DNA of 64,000 bases. Source: Metabacillus lacus. GTDB lineage: Bacteria; Bacillota; Bacilli; Bacillales; Bacillaceae. Positions 8,410 to 16,885 of the stretch are shown one piece after another. Made by a program: the position numbers and the translations under genes. Numbering within the stretch: position 1 is the stretch's first letter; the number at the start of each line of letters is the position of its first letter. Location: contig NZ_WKKI01000010.1 of the NCBI RefSeq assembly GCF_009674805.1, positions 23,639 through 87,638 on the forward strand. Direction: 5' to 3'. Below the pieces are notes generated by a model. The model did no database searches, was not told the origin of the DNA, and saw nothing but the letters and a program-made list of their open reading frames with translations.

Positions 8410-9327
8410 TTATTTAGTGAAAACACCTTTTAATACAAACGAAACGTTAGCCGGCCTCTCTGCAAGCCTTCTCATAAAATAACCGTACCAGTCAGTACCA
8501 TAAGGAACGTACACCCTCATTCTGTAGCCTTCCTTCACAAGTTCCAGCTGGCGTTCAGGCCGAATGCCGTACAGCATCTGAAATTCAAACTGATCTTTAG
8601 AGATGTTGTATTCCTCAACAAGGGCTTTTGTGTATGAAATCATATTTTCATCATGAGAAGCGACAGCAGTATAATTTCCATTCAGCAAATGCATTTTAAT
8701 TATTTTCTTCAAATTTTCATCTACATCTTTCTTGTCTGGAAATGCAACTTCGGGAGATTCTTTATAAGCACCCTTTACAAGCCTCAGGTTCGTGCTGAAC
8801 TGATTGAGATCTTCAATATCCTTCACAGTTCTGTATAAATAGGATTGTATAACAGTCCCTACATTATCAAATTCATTTCGAAGCTCTTTAAAAATCTCAA
8901 TTGTTTTCTGGCAGCGCGAATAATCTTCCATATCAATTGTTACAAACACATCGTTCTTTTTGGCTGCTGTTAAAATTCTTCTCATATTGTTCATCACAAG
9001 CTCATCTGAGATATCAAGTCCCATTGAAGTCATTTTTAATGACAGCTGAGATCTTAAATTTTCTCTGCCAATCGCTTCTATGGCAAGAATAGAATTATCA
9101 GCCATTTCATTCGCTTCTGCTTCGTTGTCTACAAACTCCCCAAGATAATCTATTGTCACATCAAGGTCCTGTTTGTTGAGTTCCTTAATTACTTCAGCAG
9201 CAAGTTCTATTGACTCTCCGGCTACAAAACGGGACGCCCCGAACCGCAGACCGTATTTTTTAGCCAGTTTTGTAAACATTCGATTTTTCGATAGGAATAA
9301 GAAAAAATTACGCATTAATTGCTCCAT
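8410..9327 (-). CDS. fadM: Proline-dehydrogenase-family protein (FadM/PutB-like)
   Basis: A 305-residue beta-alpha barrel FAD enzyme of the proline dehydrogenase family. Typical family segments are 'VTIDYLGEFVDNEAEA', 'VFVTIDMEDYSRCQ', 'LRLVKGAYKESPEVAFP' (the flavin/substrate-binding Lys-Gly-Ala-Tyr) and the C-terminal 'YVPYGTDWYGYFMRRLAERPANV' with the Arg pair that holds the proline carboxylate. It would oxidise proline to pyrroline-5-carboxylate. In B. subtilis the gene at this position (yusM) is called fadM from its FadR link. No FadR box was found ahead of this copy. AGGAGGG lies 7 nt before the ATG. Confidence 0.85.
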   Translation of the reverse strand: MEQLMRNFFLFLSKNRMFTKLAKKYGLRFGASRFVAGESIELAAEVIKELNKQDLDVTIDYLGEFVDNEAEANEMADNSILAIEAIGRENLRSQLSLKMTSMGLDISDELVMNNMRRILTAAKKNDVFVTIDMEDYSRCQKTIEIFKELRNEFDNVGTVIQSYLYRTVKDIEDLNQFSTNLRLVKGAYKESPEVAFPDKKDVDENLKKIIKMHLLNGNYTAVASHDENMISYTKALVEEYNISKDQFEFQMLYGIRPERQLELVKEGYRMRVYVPYGTDWYGYFMRRLAERPANVSFVLKGVFTK

Positions 9328-9570
9328 GCAAAAGCCCTCCTGGAAAACGCATACAATTATACTAAAAAAATAAAATTAAAGGTTTATATCTTGTTTTTAT
9401 ACAGGTAAGAAATAAGTGAATTCACAATTAACATAATTTTATCACCTTTTAGGCAATTTGAATATACGTTTCATAAAAATGTCGAGAGGTGTCAAATTGT
9501 GAGAATCAGAATACAAAGTTCATTCCGTGGGAATCTAAGATTGATTACATATCAGAGGAGGTAAGCTACT

Positions 9571-9813
9571 ATGGAACAGCAGCAACATACGGGTTCATCC
9601 GAAGTAATCGAACAGCCGCCTGCAGTCTTGACAACAAAGGATCATCTTTACCTTTCAGACATGCTGACCTGGAATCTGCTTGCAATGAAAAAAGCGCATT
9701 TCTTTGCCGGTCAATGTCAGGATCAGCAGCTCAAAGATGCACTAAATCAAGTCGGCGCAATGCACAGCGGCCACTACGAAAGAATACTGACCCACCTGCA
9801 ATCAAAACAATAA
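9571..9813 (+). CDS. CotF-like spore coat protein, small
   Basis: An 80-residue protein resembling half of a CotF-type coat protein: 'LTTKDHLYLSDMLTWNLLAMKKAHFFAGQCQDQQLKDALNQ' has the helical ferritin-like pattern of this family. It is 19 nt upstream of a second CotF-like gene and probably co-expressed with it in the mother cell. The start is fixed by GAGGAGGT (9555-9562); a longer reading from 9489 in another frame is a shadow. No clear sporulation sigma promoter could be assigned by eye. Confidence 0.75.
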   Translation: MEQQQHTGSSEVIEQPPAVLTTKDHLYLSDMLTWNLLAMKKAHFFAGQCQDQQLKDALNQVGAMHSGHYERILTHLQSKQ

Positions 9814-9832
9814 CAACATAGGAGGCTGGCAC

Positions 9833-10168
9833 ATGACACCGTCAAATGACAGTAAAATCGGGAATCCGGAAACAACCGTTCCTAAAACACCTGAAATGAA
9901 TGAGCGGGATTTTGTTAATGATATGCTCAACACTGAAAAATATATGACTGCATCCTACTCCACTGCGCTTAATGAACTAAGCCACTCTTCCCTTTACGAA
10001 GACGTGCTGAGCATCTTTAATGATACGCAGGACTGCCAGAGAGAGCTCTACAATTTAATGTTCCAGTACGGGTGGTACAAGGTAGAAGCAGTTGACTCAC
10101 AAAAACTGCAGCAAACATATGACCAGTTTTCAGGCTATGCAGATCAGCAATCTCCTTACCTGAATTAA
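9833..10168 (+). CDS. yusN: CotF-family spore coat protein (YusN-like)
   Basis: A 111-residue CotF-family protein. The central segment 'NERDFVNDMLNTEKYMTASYSTALNELSH' and the C-terminal 'QYGWYKVEAVDSQKLQQTYDQF' (Gly-Trp-Tyr-pattern near the end) are characteristic. CotF proteins are mother-cell-made components of the spore coat, and the place just after fadM corresponds to yusN in B. subtilis. TAGGAGG is 8 nt before the ATG. A strong terminator follows. Confidence 0.82.
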   Translation: MTPSNDSKIGNPETTVPKTPEMNERDFVNDMLNTEKYMTASYSTALNELSHSSLYEDVLSIFNDTQDCQRELYNLMFQYGWYKVEAVDSQKLQQTYDQFSGYADQQSPYLN

Positions 10169-10211
10169 ATGCCTGCTGTTTTCAATCGGAGTGTAAGTGC
10201 ATAATGTGAGG

Positions 10212-10243
10212 CCGGCAGTCCCTTGGGGACTGCCGGTTTTTTA
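10212..10243 (+). terminator. Terminator of the coat protein pair
   Basis: An 11-bp GC-rich stem CCGGCAGTCCC/GGGACTGCCGG is followed by TTTTTT. Confidence 0.9.
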
Positions 10244-10303
10244 GGGTGTTGGTGATGAAGCATGGCGGGTGTTCTACTTTTGTGAGGGAGCGTGTTGTAA
10301 TGA

Positions 10304-10725
10304 AGGGGGTTTTGTTCTACTATCTTCGCATTTTCGCCGTATACTATAACAAAGAGGGCGGGTTTGTTCTACTATGTTTGAGATACTATAACAAAGCAGG
10401 GGGTTTTGTTCTGCTATCTTCGAGATACTATAACAAAGCAGGGGGTTTTGTTCTACTATCTTCGCATTTTTGCCAGATACTATAACAAAGAGGGCGGGTT
10501 TGTTCTACTATCTTTGAGATACTATAACAAAGCAGGGGGTTTTGTTCTACTATCTTCGAGATACTATAACAAAGCAGGGAGTTTTGTTCTACTATCTTCG
10601 AGATACTATAACAAAGCAGGGGGTTTTGTTCTACTATCTTCGAGATACTATAACAAAGCAGGGGGTTTTGTTCTACTATCTTCGAGATACTATAACAAAG
10701 AAGGGGTTTTGTTCTACTATTTAGG
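10304..10725. repeat. 42-bp tandem repeat array A
   Basis: About nine units, each holding GATACTATAACAAAG, a G-rich 6-8 nt core and TTTTGTTCTACTATC, then TTCGA. Unit starts at 10382, 10424, 10476, 10518, 10560, 10602, 10644 and 10686 show an exact 42-nt period with 10-nt insertions (a CATTTTTGCCA-like spacer). The two arms are imperfectly complementary. Because 42 is divisible by 3, repeated open frames appear on both strands, but they lack ribosome sites and the 10-nt inserts break frame. The array is intergenic. Confidence 0.9.
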
Positions 10726-10828
10726 CATTTACCAGCTGAGTACAAACAACCCTTGATTAAATTCTCAAACAATCTTCACATCAAAAAAAAACCAGACCAT
10801 TTCACAAAGTGAAGCAATCTGCTTTCCT

Positions 10829-11074
10829 CTAGTTTTTCTGCCTGTTTTTTTCGTTTAATTCCTTAATTTCTGCAATCAGCTTTTTCATTTCTTCTTTTGC
10901 TTCCGGATATGTTTCATTCCAATGTTTTGCAAGCGGCGACATTGATTTTGCAATATGAGAGTACAATGCCCACATTTTCACTTTTTCATTAAGATCCTCG
11001 CCGCTTTCCCCAAGCAGGAGCTCTGTATATTTATCAAGCAGCCCATCAAATTTTTCAATAAATTCCTTTTCCAT
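10829..11074 (-). CDS. yusU: YusU-like protein (DUF2573)
   Basis: An 81-residue, fully helical, highly charged protein. 'MEKEFIEKFDGLLDKYTELLLGES' and the Lys/Glu-rich tail match the YusU/DUF2573 family of Bacillus. The function is unknown. AGGAGG precedes the GTG-ATG pair at 11077/11074; ATG at 11074 with 8-nt spacing is preferred. It stands alone between two repeat regions. Confidence 0.75.
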   Translation of the reverse strand: MEKEFIEKFDGLLDKYTELLLGESGEDLNEKVKMWALYSHIAKSMSPLAKHWNETYPEAKEEMKKLIAEIKELNEKNRQKN

Positions 11075-11209
11075 CACTCTTACCTCCTTTTATAGGATTG
11101 TTGAGTCATTTATCTTCCTGCCGCAATTGTAACAAAAGTGAATGAAATTGGAAATAGAGCGGAAAGTTCAGGCAGCATGCTCAGACCAGAATCGCTGGAA
11201 TAAGAGAAA

Positions 11210-11400
11210 AATTAACGGAGAAATTCCTGTTAAATGCAATTTCAAGCTATTTTTTGGGAAAATAGGGGAAGGAATTCCGGTTAAGCTAAGGAAAATGCTC
11301 TATTTCTAGCATTTTAAAGATAACAGTCGGAATACCTCCGTTTATTGGAAGCTGTTTTTGATGCTATCTGCTAGTTAAGCGGAAATGTTACGGCTATTTT
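11210..11400. repeat. Degenerate copies of the GCGGAA / TTCCGC repeat family
   Basis: No gene is seen. Short motifs such as AAGGAATTCCGGTTAAGC, AGTCGGAATACCTCCGTTTA and TAAGCGGAAATGTTACGGCT resemble units found at 60.7-61.0 kb and 63.1-64 kb. The last one shares most of its length with TAAGCGGAAATCTTCCGGCT at 60943. Confidence 0.55.
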
Positions 11401-12165
11401 TAACAAGTGTAGTGCTTAGTTCCTTCCCCCTGACGTAAGAGTATACAGCATATATGATACTCAGCCATTTTTCCTGCAGAGTAGAGCAAACCACCTGATT
11501 TAGTACTCGAGACCCTATCCCTGCCAATAAGTGTGGCTGCCAAGTGTAGTGCTTAGCCCCTTTCCCCTGACGATAAAAGCATCCAGCATATATGTATGAT
11601 GCTCAGCCTTTTTTACCTGCAGAGTAGAGCAAACCACCTGATTTAGTACTCGAGACCCTACCCCTGCCAGTAAGTGTGGCTGCCAAGTATAGTGCTCAGA
11701 CACATCCCCCTGACGATAAAAGCATCCAGCATATATGATGCTCAGCCTTTTTTACCTGCAGAGTAGAGCGGCGGAACACCTGATTTGGTACTCGAGACCC
11801 TATCCCTGCCAGTAAGTGAGGCTGCCAAGTGTAGTGCTCAGACACATCCCCCTGACGATAAGAACATCCGGCATATATGATGCTCAGCCCTTCTTCCTGC
11901 AGAGTAGAGCGGAACACCTGATTTGGTTCTCGAAATCCTATCCCCTGCCAGTAAGTGAGCCTGCCAAGTGTGATGCTCAGACACTTCCCCCTGACGATAA
12001 GAACATATGATGCTCAGCCTTTTTCCTGCAGATGAAAGCAAACCACTTGATTTGGTACTCGAGATCCTACCTCCCTGTCAGTAAAGAAGTGGACTGCCAG
12101 ATAAGGTACTCAGACCATTCCTCTGTCAGCAGACGAGGACTATCACTTCCCCATTGCAGCAGAAA
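11400..12165. repeat. ~140-bp tandem repeat array, five copies
   Basis: Five diverged copies with spacings of about 144, 138, 141 and 130 nt, judged from the aligned GTAGAGC or its equivalent at 11481, 11625, 11763, 11904 and 12034. Each copy has CCCCCTGACGATAA, CAGCATATATGATGCTCAGC, CCTGCAGAGTAGAGC, CACCTGATTT, a CTCGAGA(C/T)CCTA block and CTGCCAGTAAGTG. Open frames on the minus strand are repeat artefacts without ribosome sites. No gene is supported between 11075 and 12239. Confidence 0.9.
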
Positions 12166-12239
12166 AACCTCATACTTATATGTATGCTGTTTCTAAAGAT
12201 TGGAAGGCTAATGTTATCAAGCTTGGTAGGAGTGAGAAA

Positions 12240-12965
12240 GTGGCAGAGGCAGCTTTTTGGGGAGCCGTAGCTGGATCTTCCCTGTTGGCAGGAGCTTTGC
12301 TTGGTTTATATGTGAATATACCTCGCAGGCTGAGCGGTTTAGTGATGTCTTTTGGTACGGGGGTGCTGATCGGTGCAGCAAGCTTTGAGCTTTTGGTCGA
12401 GTCTGTTGCAGAGGGCGGGATGCTGGCTGCTTCACTTGGCTTTTTGAGTGGAGCATTATTATATACTTCAGCTGAGCTAGTGATCACGAAAAAAGGAGGT
12501 CATGAGCGGAAGAGGTCAGTAACGAATCCTGTCAGCCACTCCGGCCTCTCTATTTTGATAGGAACGCTTATTGATGCTGTTCCTGAATCCCTCATTATCG
12601 GAGTCAGTCTTCTGAATCATGGGCATATCAGCTATCTTGTTGTAGTAGCAGTTTTTATCAGCAATTTTCCGGAAGGTCTGTCAAGCTCGATAGGCCTAAA
12701 AAAAGATGGCTATTCTTCCAGAAAAATATTAATCATGTGGACCGGCATTCTGCTGCTGTCAGCTGTGAGTTCTCTTGCAGGATACTCATTGCTTCATGAC
12801 AGTACTCCAATTGCCCTGGCCTTTATTGCTTCCTTTGCAGCAGGCGGCATCATTGCAATGGTATCAGCTACTATGATGCCGGAAGCCTTTGAAGAAGGCG
12901 GTGCGATTGTCGGCCTTGTCTCTTCCCTTGGCCTGCTGTGTTCCTTGCTTCTTACTTCTCTTTAG
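12240..12965 (+). CDS. ZIP-family divalent metal transporter
   Basis: A 241-residue membrane protein with about eight hydrophobic segments, of the ZIP (zinc/iron permease) family. Metal-site helices are visible as 'LIGTLIDAVPESLIIGVSLL' (Asp where many ZIPs have His, then Pro-Glu) and 'AVFISNFPEGLSSSIG' (Asn-x-Pro-Glu-Gly), with 'MMPEAFEEGG' late in the protein. Members import zinc or other divalent ions; the substrate here is not determined. GTG at 12240 has TAGGAG upstream and starts in the first membrane region; an ATG at 12180 lacks a site. It converges on the ktrB-like gene with 6 nt between stops. Confidence 0.8.
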   Translation: MAEAAFWGAVAGSSLLAGALLGLYVNIPRRLSGLVMSFGTGVLIGAASFELLVESVAEGGMLAASLGFLSGALLYTSAELVITKKGGHERKRSVTNPVSHSGLSILIGTLIDAVPESLIIGVSLLNHGHISYLVVVAVFISNFPEGLSSSIGLKKDGYSSRKILIMWTGILLLSAVSSLAGYSLLHDSTPIALAFIASFAAGGIIAMVSATMMPEAFEEGGAIVGLVSSLGLLCSLLLTSL

Positions 12966-12971
12966 ATATTT

Positions 12972-14294
12972 TCAGCCAGTTAGTATATCTTCTTTCGGAT
13001 AGCTGTACTTCTCTTTTGCAGGTTTTGCCAGCGTAAAGAGCAGTGTTAACGGCCCCACTTTTCCTAAAAACATGATAAATATAATCAAAATCTTTCCGAC
13101 AGCAGTTAAGCTCCCGGTAATTCCCATAGAAAGGCCGACAGTTCCAAATGCCGAAACAACCTCAAACAGGATCGACATAAAGGACTGTGCTTCTGTCAGA
13201 TTCAAGATTAGTAATGCGAAAATGACGAACACAATTGAAACCATTGAGATGGCGAGTGCTTTCATAACAATACTGCTGTGTATACTTCTTCTCAGGATGC
13301 TAATTTCATTTTTCCCCCGTAAAAAGGTCAGTGTAGCCAAGAGGATCACTAGTGCGGTTGTCAGCTTGATTCCCCCACCTGTCGAAGCACTTCCTGCCCC
13401 AATAAACATAAGAACAATGATAAAGAATAAGGTAGCTTCATCCATGCTCGCTATATCCAGCGTATTAAACCCGGCTGTACGGGGCGACACTGCCTGAAAA
13501 TAAGAAGCCCATAGCTTTTCTCCCAGCGGTAGAGTTCCAAGTGTCAGCGGGTTGGTATACTCTGCTGCAAAAATGAATAGCATTGCCGCTGCATTGAGGA
13601 TGAGTGAACCCCATAACATCAATTTAGTATGAAGAGATAGTCTTTTCCATGAATTTTTACTCCAAATATCAACCAGAACAGTAAAGCCAATACCTCCAAT
13701 GATGAAGAGAATGGAAATGGTTAAATTTATGAGCGGGTCAGCCCTGTAGCCGATTAACCCGTCACTAAACAATGAGAAACCTGCATTATTAAATGCTGAA
13801 ATGGCATGAAATCCGCTGTAAAACAACCCCTTCCATAAACCAAGCTCAGGAACCCATCTGATTGAGAGAATCATCATAGCAAAAAATTCTATGCTGAAGT
13901 AAAAAAGGAACAAGTACTTTACTAATTTGATAATTCCCCCAACAGATGTCTGATTAAGGGCGTGCTGCATGAGCAGTCTTTCTTTGATGCCGATTCTCCT
14001 TCCCAGTACAATGTAGATGAGTACGGCAAATGACATAATACCCAACCCGCCAAGCTGAACCAGCAGTGCAATGATGAATTGTCCAAATACAGTAAAAGTT
14101 GTGCCAATATCAACGACAGCAAGCCCTGTAACAGTCATAGCCGAGGTGGCGATAAAAAGAGCATCAATCCAGCCAATGCTTCCATTTGCTGCAATTGGAA
14201 GCTTTAATAGCAATGTGCCAACGCTGATGGATACGCAAAATACCACCACTAGCAGCTGTGGCGGATTTAATTTTATTACCTTGGGAATGTTCAC
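12972..14294 (-). CDS. ktrB: TrkH/KtrB-family potassium uptake channel subunit
   Basis: A 440-residue membrane protein with four pore repeats. The filter-region segments are 'TSAMTVTGLAVVD', 'SAFNNAGFSLFSD', 'SPRTAGFNTLD' and 'SAFGTVGLSMGIT', each with the conserved Gly. It is the translocating subunit of a Ktr K+ system that needs a KtrA/KtrC RCK ring, which is not in the window, so B versus D type cannot be decided. GTG at 14294 follows AGGAG by 5 nt. Confidence 0.88.
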   Translation of the reverse strand: MNIPKVIKLNPPQLLVVVFCVSISVGTLLLKLPIAANGSIGWIDALFIATSAMTVTGLAVVDIGTTFTVFGQFIIALLVQLGGLGIMSFAVLIYIVLGRRIGIKERLLMQHALNQTSVGGIIKLVKYLFLFYFSIEFFAMMILSIRWVPELGLWKGLFYSGFHAISAFNNAGFSLFSDGLIGYRADPLINLTISILFIIGGIGFTVLVDIWSKNSWKRLSLHTKLMLWGSLILNAAAMLFIFAAEYTNPLTLGTLPLGEKLWASYFQAVSPRTAGFNTLDIASMDEATLFFIIVLMFIGAGSASTGGGIKLTTALVILLATLTFLRGKNEISILRRSIHSSIVMKALAISMVSIVFVIFALLILNLTEAQSFMSILFEVVSAFGTVGLSMGITGSLTAVGKILIIFIMFLGKVGPLTLLFTLAKPAKEKYSYPKEDILTG

Positions 14295-14532
14295 GGTTTC
14301 TCCTGCTTTCCTGTCCTAAAATCAATGCGTTTCAGACTGCCCGTACTTACATGCTATCACCCGCAAGAGGCTCTCTAATGGAAATATCTTACTCCTGCAG
14401 CATGCGCAGAGTAAAGCAGGAAAAAACAGCTGCTGAAGCCAAATTCAATCATTTCCAGCCCCCTTCATAGGCAAAGCCATTCTTTTCATACGCTTTCTAA
14501 ATAATTTAAGGCTTTTCGCTGACACCAATAAA

Positions 14533-14565
14533 GAAAAAAAACCCTCCGCCATATATCAGGCAGAG
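14533..14565 (-). terminator. Terminator of the csoR-copZ unit
   Basis: Stem CTCTGCC/GGCGGAG (one G-T pair) is followed on the minus strand by a run of eight T after GGG. Confidence 0.65.
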
Positions 14566-14572
14566 AGCTTGT

Positions 14573-14779
14573 TTACTCAACATCATAACCTTGTTCATCA
14601 ATTGTTTCCTTAATTTTTTGCAGGCTCGCTTTGTCACTGCTGTACTCAACTTCCACTTGTCCTTCCTGAAGGCTGACGTTCACCTTATTCACTCCCTGGA
14701 GGGCTCCAACACTGCTTTGTATTGCTTTTACACAGTGATTGCATGACATGCCTTTCACTTGAAGAACTGCGTTTTCCAT
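14573..14779 (-). CDS. copZ: Copper chaperone CopZ
   Basis: A 68-residue heavy-metal-associated (HMA) domain, the cytoplasmic Cu(I) carrier that delivers copper to a CopA ATPase and exchanges it with the CsoR sensor. The metal site is 'GMSCNHC' (residues 10-16), and the C-terminal 'IDEQGYDVE' is typical. It is the second gene after a CsoR-type repressor, 9 nt downstream. No copA gene is adjacent, unlike the usual copZA operon. Confidence 0.92.
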   Translation of the reverse strand: MENAVLQVKGMSCNHCVKAIQSSVGALQGVNKVNVSLQEGQVEVEYSSDKASLQKIKETIDEQGYDVE

Positions 14780-14788
14780 GGTTATTCC

Positions 14789-15391
14789 TCATTTCATTAA
14801 TTTTTTCACTGTAATCATCATATCTCTGATTGCCTCAGCATCATTGTTCTGAAGACGTTCGCCCAGACAGATTTTCATATGCTGCTGAAGCAGCTTTTCG
14901 CTTACACCTTGTAGACCCGACTGCAGGCTGGCAATATGGCTGAGAACAGTATTACAATACGTATCCTCAGAAATCAGCTCTTTGATTTTCCGGGCTCTTT
15001 CGCCAAGTGTAGTAAGGTGAGAGTCGAGAGTTCCTTCATCTCCCGGCAGTACAGCAGACTTACTTTGAAGTAGATCTCTTACTGTGGAAATGACTTCTTC
15101 AATCACTTCGGTTTCTCCATCTGCCAGCCTTTCAATGACGCAGCTTTTCATATGCTCCTCAAGGAGGATTTTACTGACTGAGTTCAGTGCTGAAGAGGCA
15201 GAGGAAATTTGAGTGAGAACATCATCACAGTAAGTTTCCTTCATAATAAGACTGTGAATGCCCCTGATCTGGCCCTCAATTCTGTTCATTCTGGTTATCA
15301 AATTTTTCTTCATGGCTTCTGAATGATGGCTTTGTCGTTCCTGTGAAGAATGGCAGTGCGCAACAAACATTTCATTTTTCAATCCTGACAC
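14789..15391 (-). CDS. csoR: Tandem-fused CsoR-family copper-sensing repressor
   Basis: A 200-residue protein made of two CsoR (DUF156) domains, twice the usual ~100. Domain 1 (about residues 28-110) has the DNA-side 'RMNRIEGQIRGI' and the copper ligands Cys55, His80, Cys84. Domain 2 (about 122-200) keeps Cys146, His171, Cys175, exactly 91 residues further on, but the basic signature is changed to 'LGERARKIKEL'. The N-terminus is His/Cys-rich ('HCHSSQERQSHH'). It should repress its own operon and lift on Cu(I). The start is uncertain: GTG at 15391 or TTG at 15382 with AGAGGTG ahead of it. Confidence 0.85.
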   Translation of the reverse strand: MSGLKNEMFVAHCHSSQERQSHHSEAMKKNLITRMNRIEGQIRGIHSLIMKETYCDDVLTQISSASSALNSVSKILLEEHMKSCVIERLADGETEVIEEVISTVRDLLQSKSAVLPGDEGTLDSHLTTLGERARKIKELISEDTYCNTVLSHIASLQSGLQGVSEKLLQQHMKICLGERLQNNDAEAIRDMMITVKKLMK

Positions 15392-15408
15392 CTCTTCTTC
15401 ATCATACT

Positions 15409-15427
15409 ATACCCCCCTAGGCTATAT
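15409..15427 (-). promoter_or_regulatory. Candidate CsoR operator
   Basis: ATACCCCCCTAGGCTATAT is a GC-centred pseudo-palindrome of the CsoR class (TAxCC-CCCTAGGGTA pattern) 18 nt before the csoR start, as expected for autoregulation. Confidence 0.75.
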
Positions 15428-15496
15428 CAAGCTGGGATTGCATACCTTTTAATCTGTAAAAATCTTCTGCTGCTTCAAACATGCAGCTCCTGACAA

Positions 15497-15534
15497 AAGA
15501 AAAAACAGGCTGCTAATTTTCATTTAGCAGCCTG
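15497..15534 (-). terminator. Terminator of the symporter gene
   Basis: An 11-bp stem CAGGCTGCTAA/TTAGCAGCCTG (15506-15516 with 15524-15534) is followed on the minus strand by TTTTTTC. Confidence 0.9.
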
Positions 15535-15542
15535 CTCGGTTG

Positions 15543-16793
15543 TTATAGAGACTCAGTTTCTTTCACATGAGGTACAGAAATGTCGCCGTGCTTTTTCTCT
15601 GTTTCTGCAACGATAACTGCACATGCAGCATCTCCAGTAATGTTAACGGCTGTACGAGCCATATCCAACAGGCGGTCAATACCGAGAATTAATGCAATTC
15701 CTTCTACCGGCAGCCCAACGGAATTTAAGACCATGGCAAGGAGAATTAATCCGACACCAGGAACCCCCGCTGTACCGATACTCGCAAGAACCGCGGTTAA
15801 AACAATAATAAGAAGTTCAGGGAAAGACAGCGCTTCGCTGTAAACCTGTGCGATAAAGACTGTTGCCACCCCTTGCATGATGGCGGTGCCGTCCATATTA
15901 ATGGTGGCGCCGAGCGGCTGGACAAAGCTGCTGACTGGTTCAGGAACCTTCAGCCTTTTTTGAGCGATGTCCATAGATACCGGCAGTGTTGCGTTACTGC
16001 TTGAAGTACTGAATGCAACCGTCATAGCCGGGAAAAACTTTCTGAAAAACGTGATCGGATTGATTTTTGCAAACAGCCAAACCGCACCGCCATACGTGAT
16101 GATGGCATGAAGAATCAGTGCCAGCAGCACAACCGACATATAAAGGAACATTGCTTGAATGGCGTCAAACCCTTGACTGCCAATCGCTGATGCAATTAAT
16201 CCGAAAGTTCCATACGGAGCAAATTTCATGACAAGATTTACAAGATACATTAACAGGCTGTTACCCTGTTCAATAACGCCCAGCAAGCTTCTAGCCTTAT
16301 TGCCAAGCTTAGAAATTCCGAAACCAACCAAAATGGAGAAGGCAATAATTTGAAGCATATTTCCTTCAGCCATCGCTCTGATAGGGTTGGTAGGGATAAT
16401 GTTCAGCAGGGTATCCGCAATGGATGGTGCCTCATTCGCCTCATACTCAGCACCCTGTGTATCAAATGAGCCAATATTGCCTGGCTGAATGACGGATGCA
16501 AGTGTCAGGCCAAGCGTAATTGCAATGGCTGTTGTAGCCAGGAAAAACAGGATGGTTTTTAAACCGATTCTCCCCAGCTTCTTTGGATCAGCAAGCCCTG
16601 CAACTCCCAGGGTAATTGAAAAGAATACGATCGGTACGACAAGCATGTTGATCAGATTAAGAAAGATTCTTCCAAGAGGGAAAAATAAGTACGTGTTTAG
16701 AGTTTCAAATAAGTCCGGGGCCGTAAGATTTAAGACAATCCCCACCACTGCACCCAATATCAGTGCAATTATTATTTTCTTTGCCAGTTGCAT
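15543..16793 (-). CDS. Dicarboxylate/amino acid:cation symporter (GltP/DctA family)
   Basis: A 416-residue transporter of the DAACS family with the two re-entrant hairpins and eight membrane helices. Family signatures are the Ser-rich hairpin 'AFSTSSSNATLPVSMD', the unwound helix 'GATINMDGTA', and 'GIDRLLDMARTAVNITGDA' carrying Asp/Arg/Asn that contact the substrate. It imports glutamate, aspartate or a C4-dicarboxylate with H+ or Na+; the substrate is not resolvable by eye. AGGAGG lies 6 nt before the ATG. A c-di-AMP riboswitch and terminator precede it, so high c-di-AMP should switch it off. Confidence 0.88.
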   Translation of the reverse strand: MQLAKKIIIALILGAVVGIVLNLTAPDLFETLNTYLFFPLGRIFLNLINMLVVPIVFFSITLGVAGLADPKKLGRIGLKTILFFLATTAIAITLGLTLASVIQPGNIGSFDTQGAEYEANEAPSIADTLLNIIPTNPIRAMAEGNMLQIIAFSILVGFGISKLGNKARSLLGVIEQGNSLLMYLVNLVMKFAPYGTFGLIASAIGSQGFDAIQAMFLYMSVVLLALILHAIITYGGAVWLFAKINPITFFRKFFPAMTVAFSTSSSNATLPVSMDIAQKRLKVPEPVSSFVQPLGATINMDGTAIMQGVATVFIAQVYSEALSFPELLIIVLTAVLASIGTAGVPGVGLILLAMVLNSVGLPVEGIALILGIDRLLDMARTAVNITGDAACAVIVAETEKKHGDISVPHVKETESL

Positions 16794-16821
16794 AAGTAAC
16801 CTCCTCCTTCAATTTTCATAA

Positions 16822-16853
16822 ATAAAAAAACCGCGAGAGATCTCGCGGTTTTA
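16822..16853 (-). terminator. Riboswitch-controlled terminator before the symporter
   Basis: AACCGCGAGA (16829-16838) pairs with TCTCGCGGTT (16841-16850), followed on the minus strand by TTTTTTTATTT. It lies between the riboswitch and the ribosome site, as the expression platform. A second small hairpin (16857-16880, GAGCTC-type) sits just upstream. Confidence 0.85.
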
Positions 16854-16885
16854 TTGAGCTCTATAAAAGAACAGAGCTATTTTAT

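Noticed and set aside
10304..10725. CRISPR array
   Set aside because: The spacing is regular but there are no unique spacers; the whole 42-bp unit repeats and no cas genes are nearby.
10246..10772. Repeat-encoded proteins on both strands
   Set aside because: The frames exist only because the period is 42 nt; there are no ribosome sites and 10-nt inserts interrupt them.
11515..12041. Short minus-strand frames in the ~140-bp repeats
   Set aside because: They follow the repeat unit, have no ribosome sites and no resemblance to proteins.
14295..14530. Possible riboswitch ahead of the KtrB gene
   Set aside because: The leader lacks the conserved c-di-AMP aptamer blocks and no other known class could be matched by eye.
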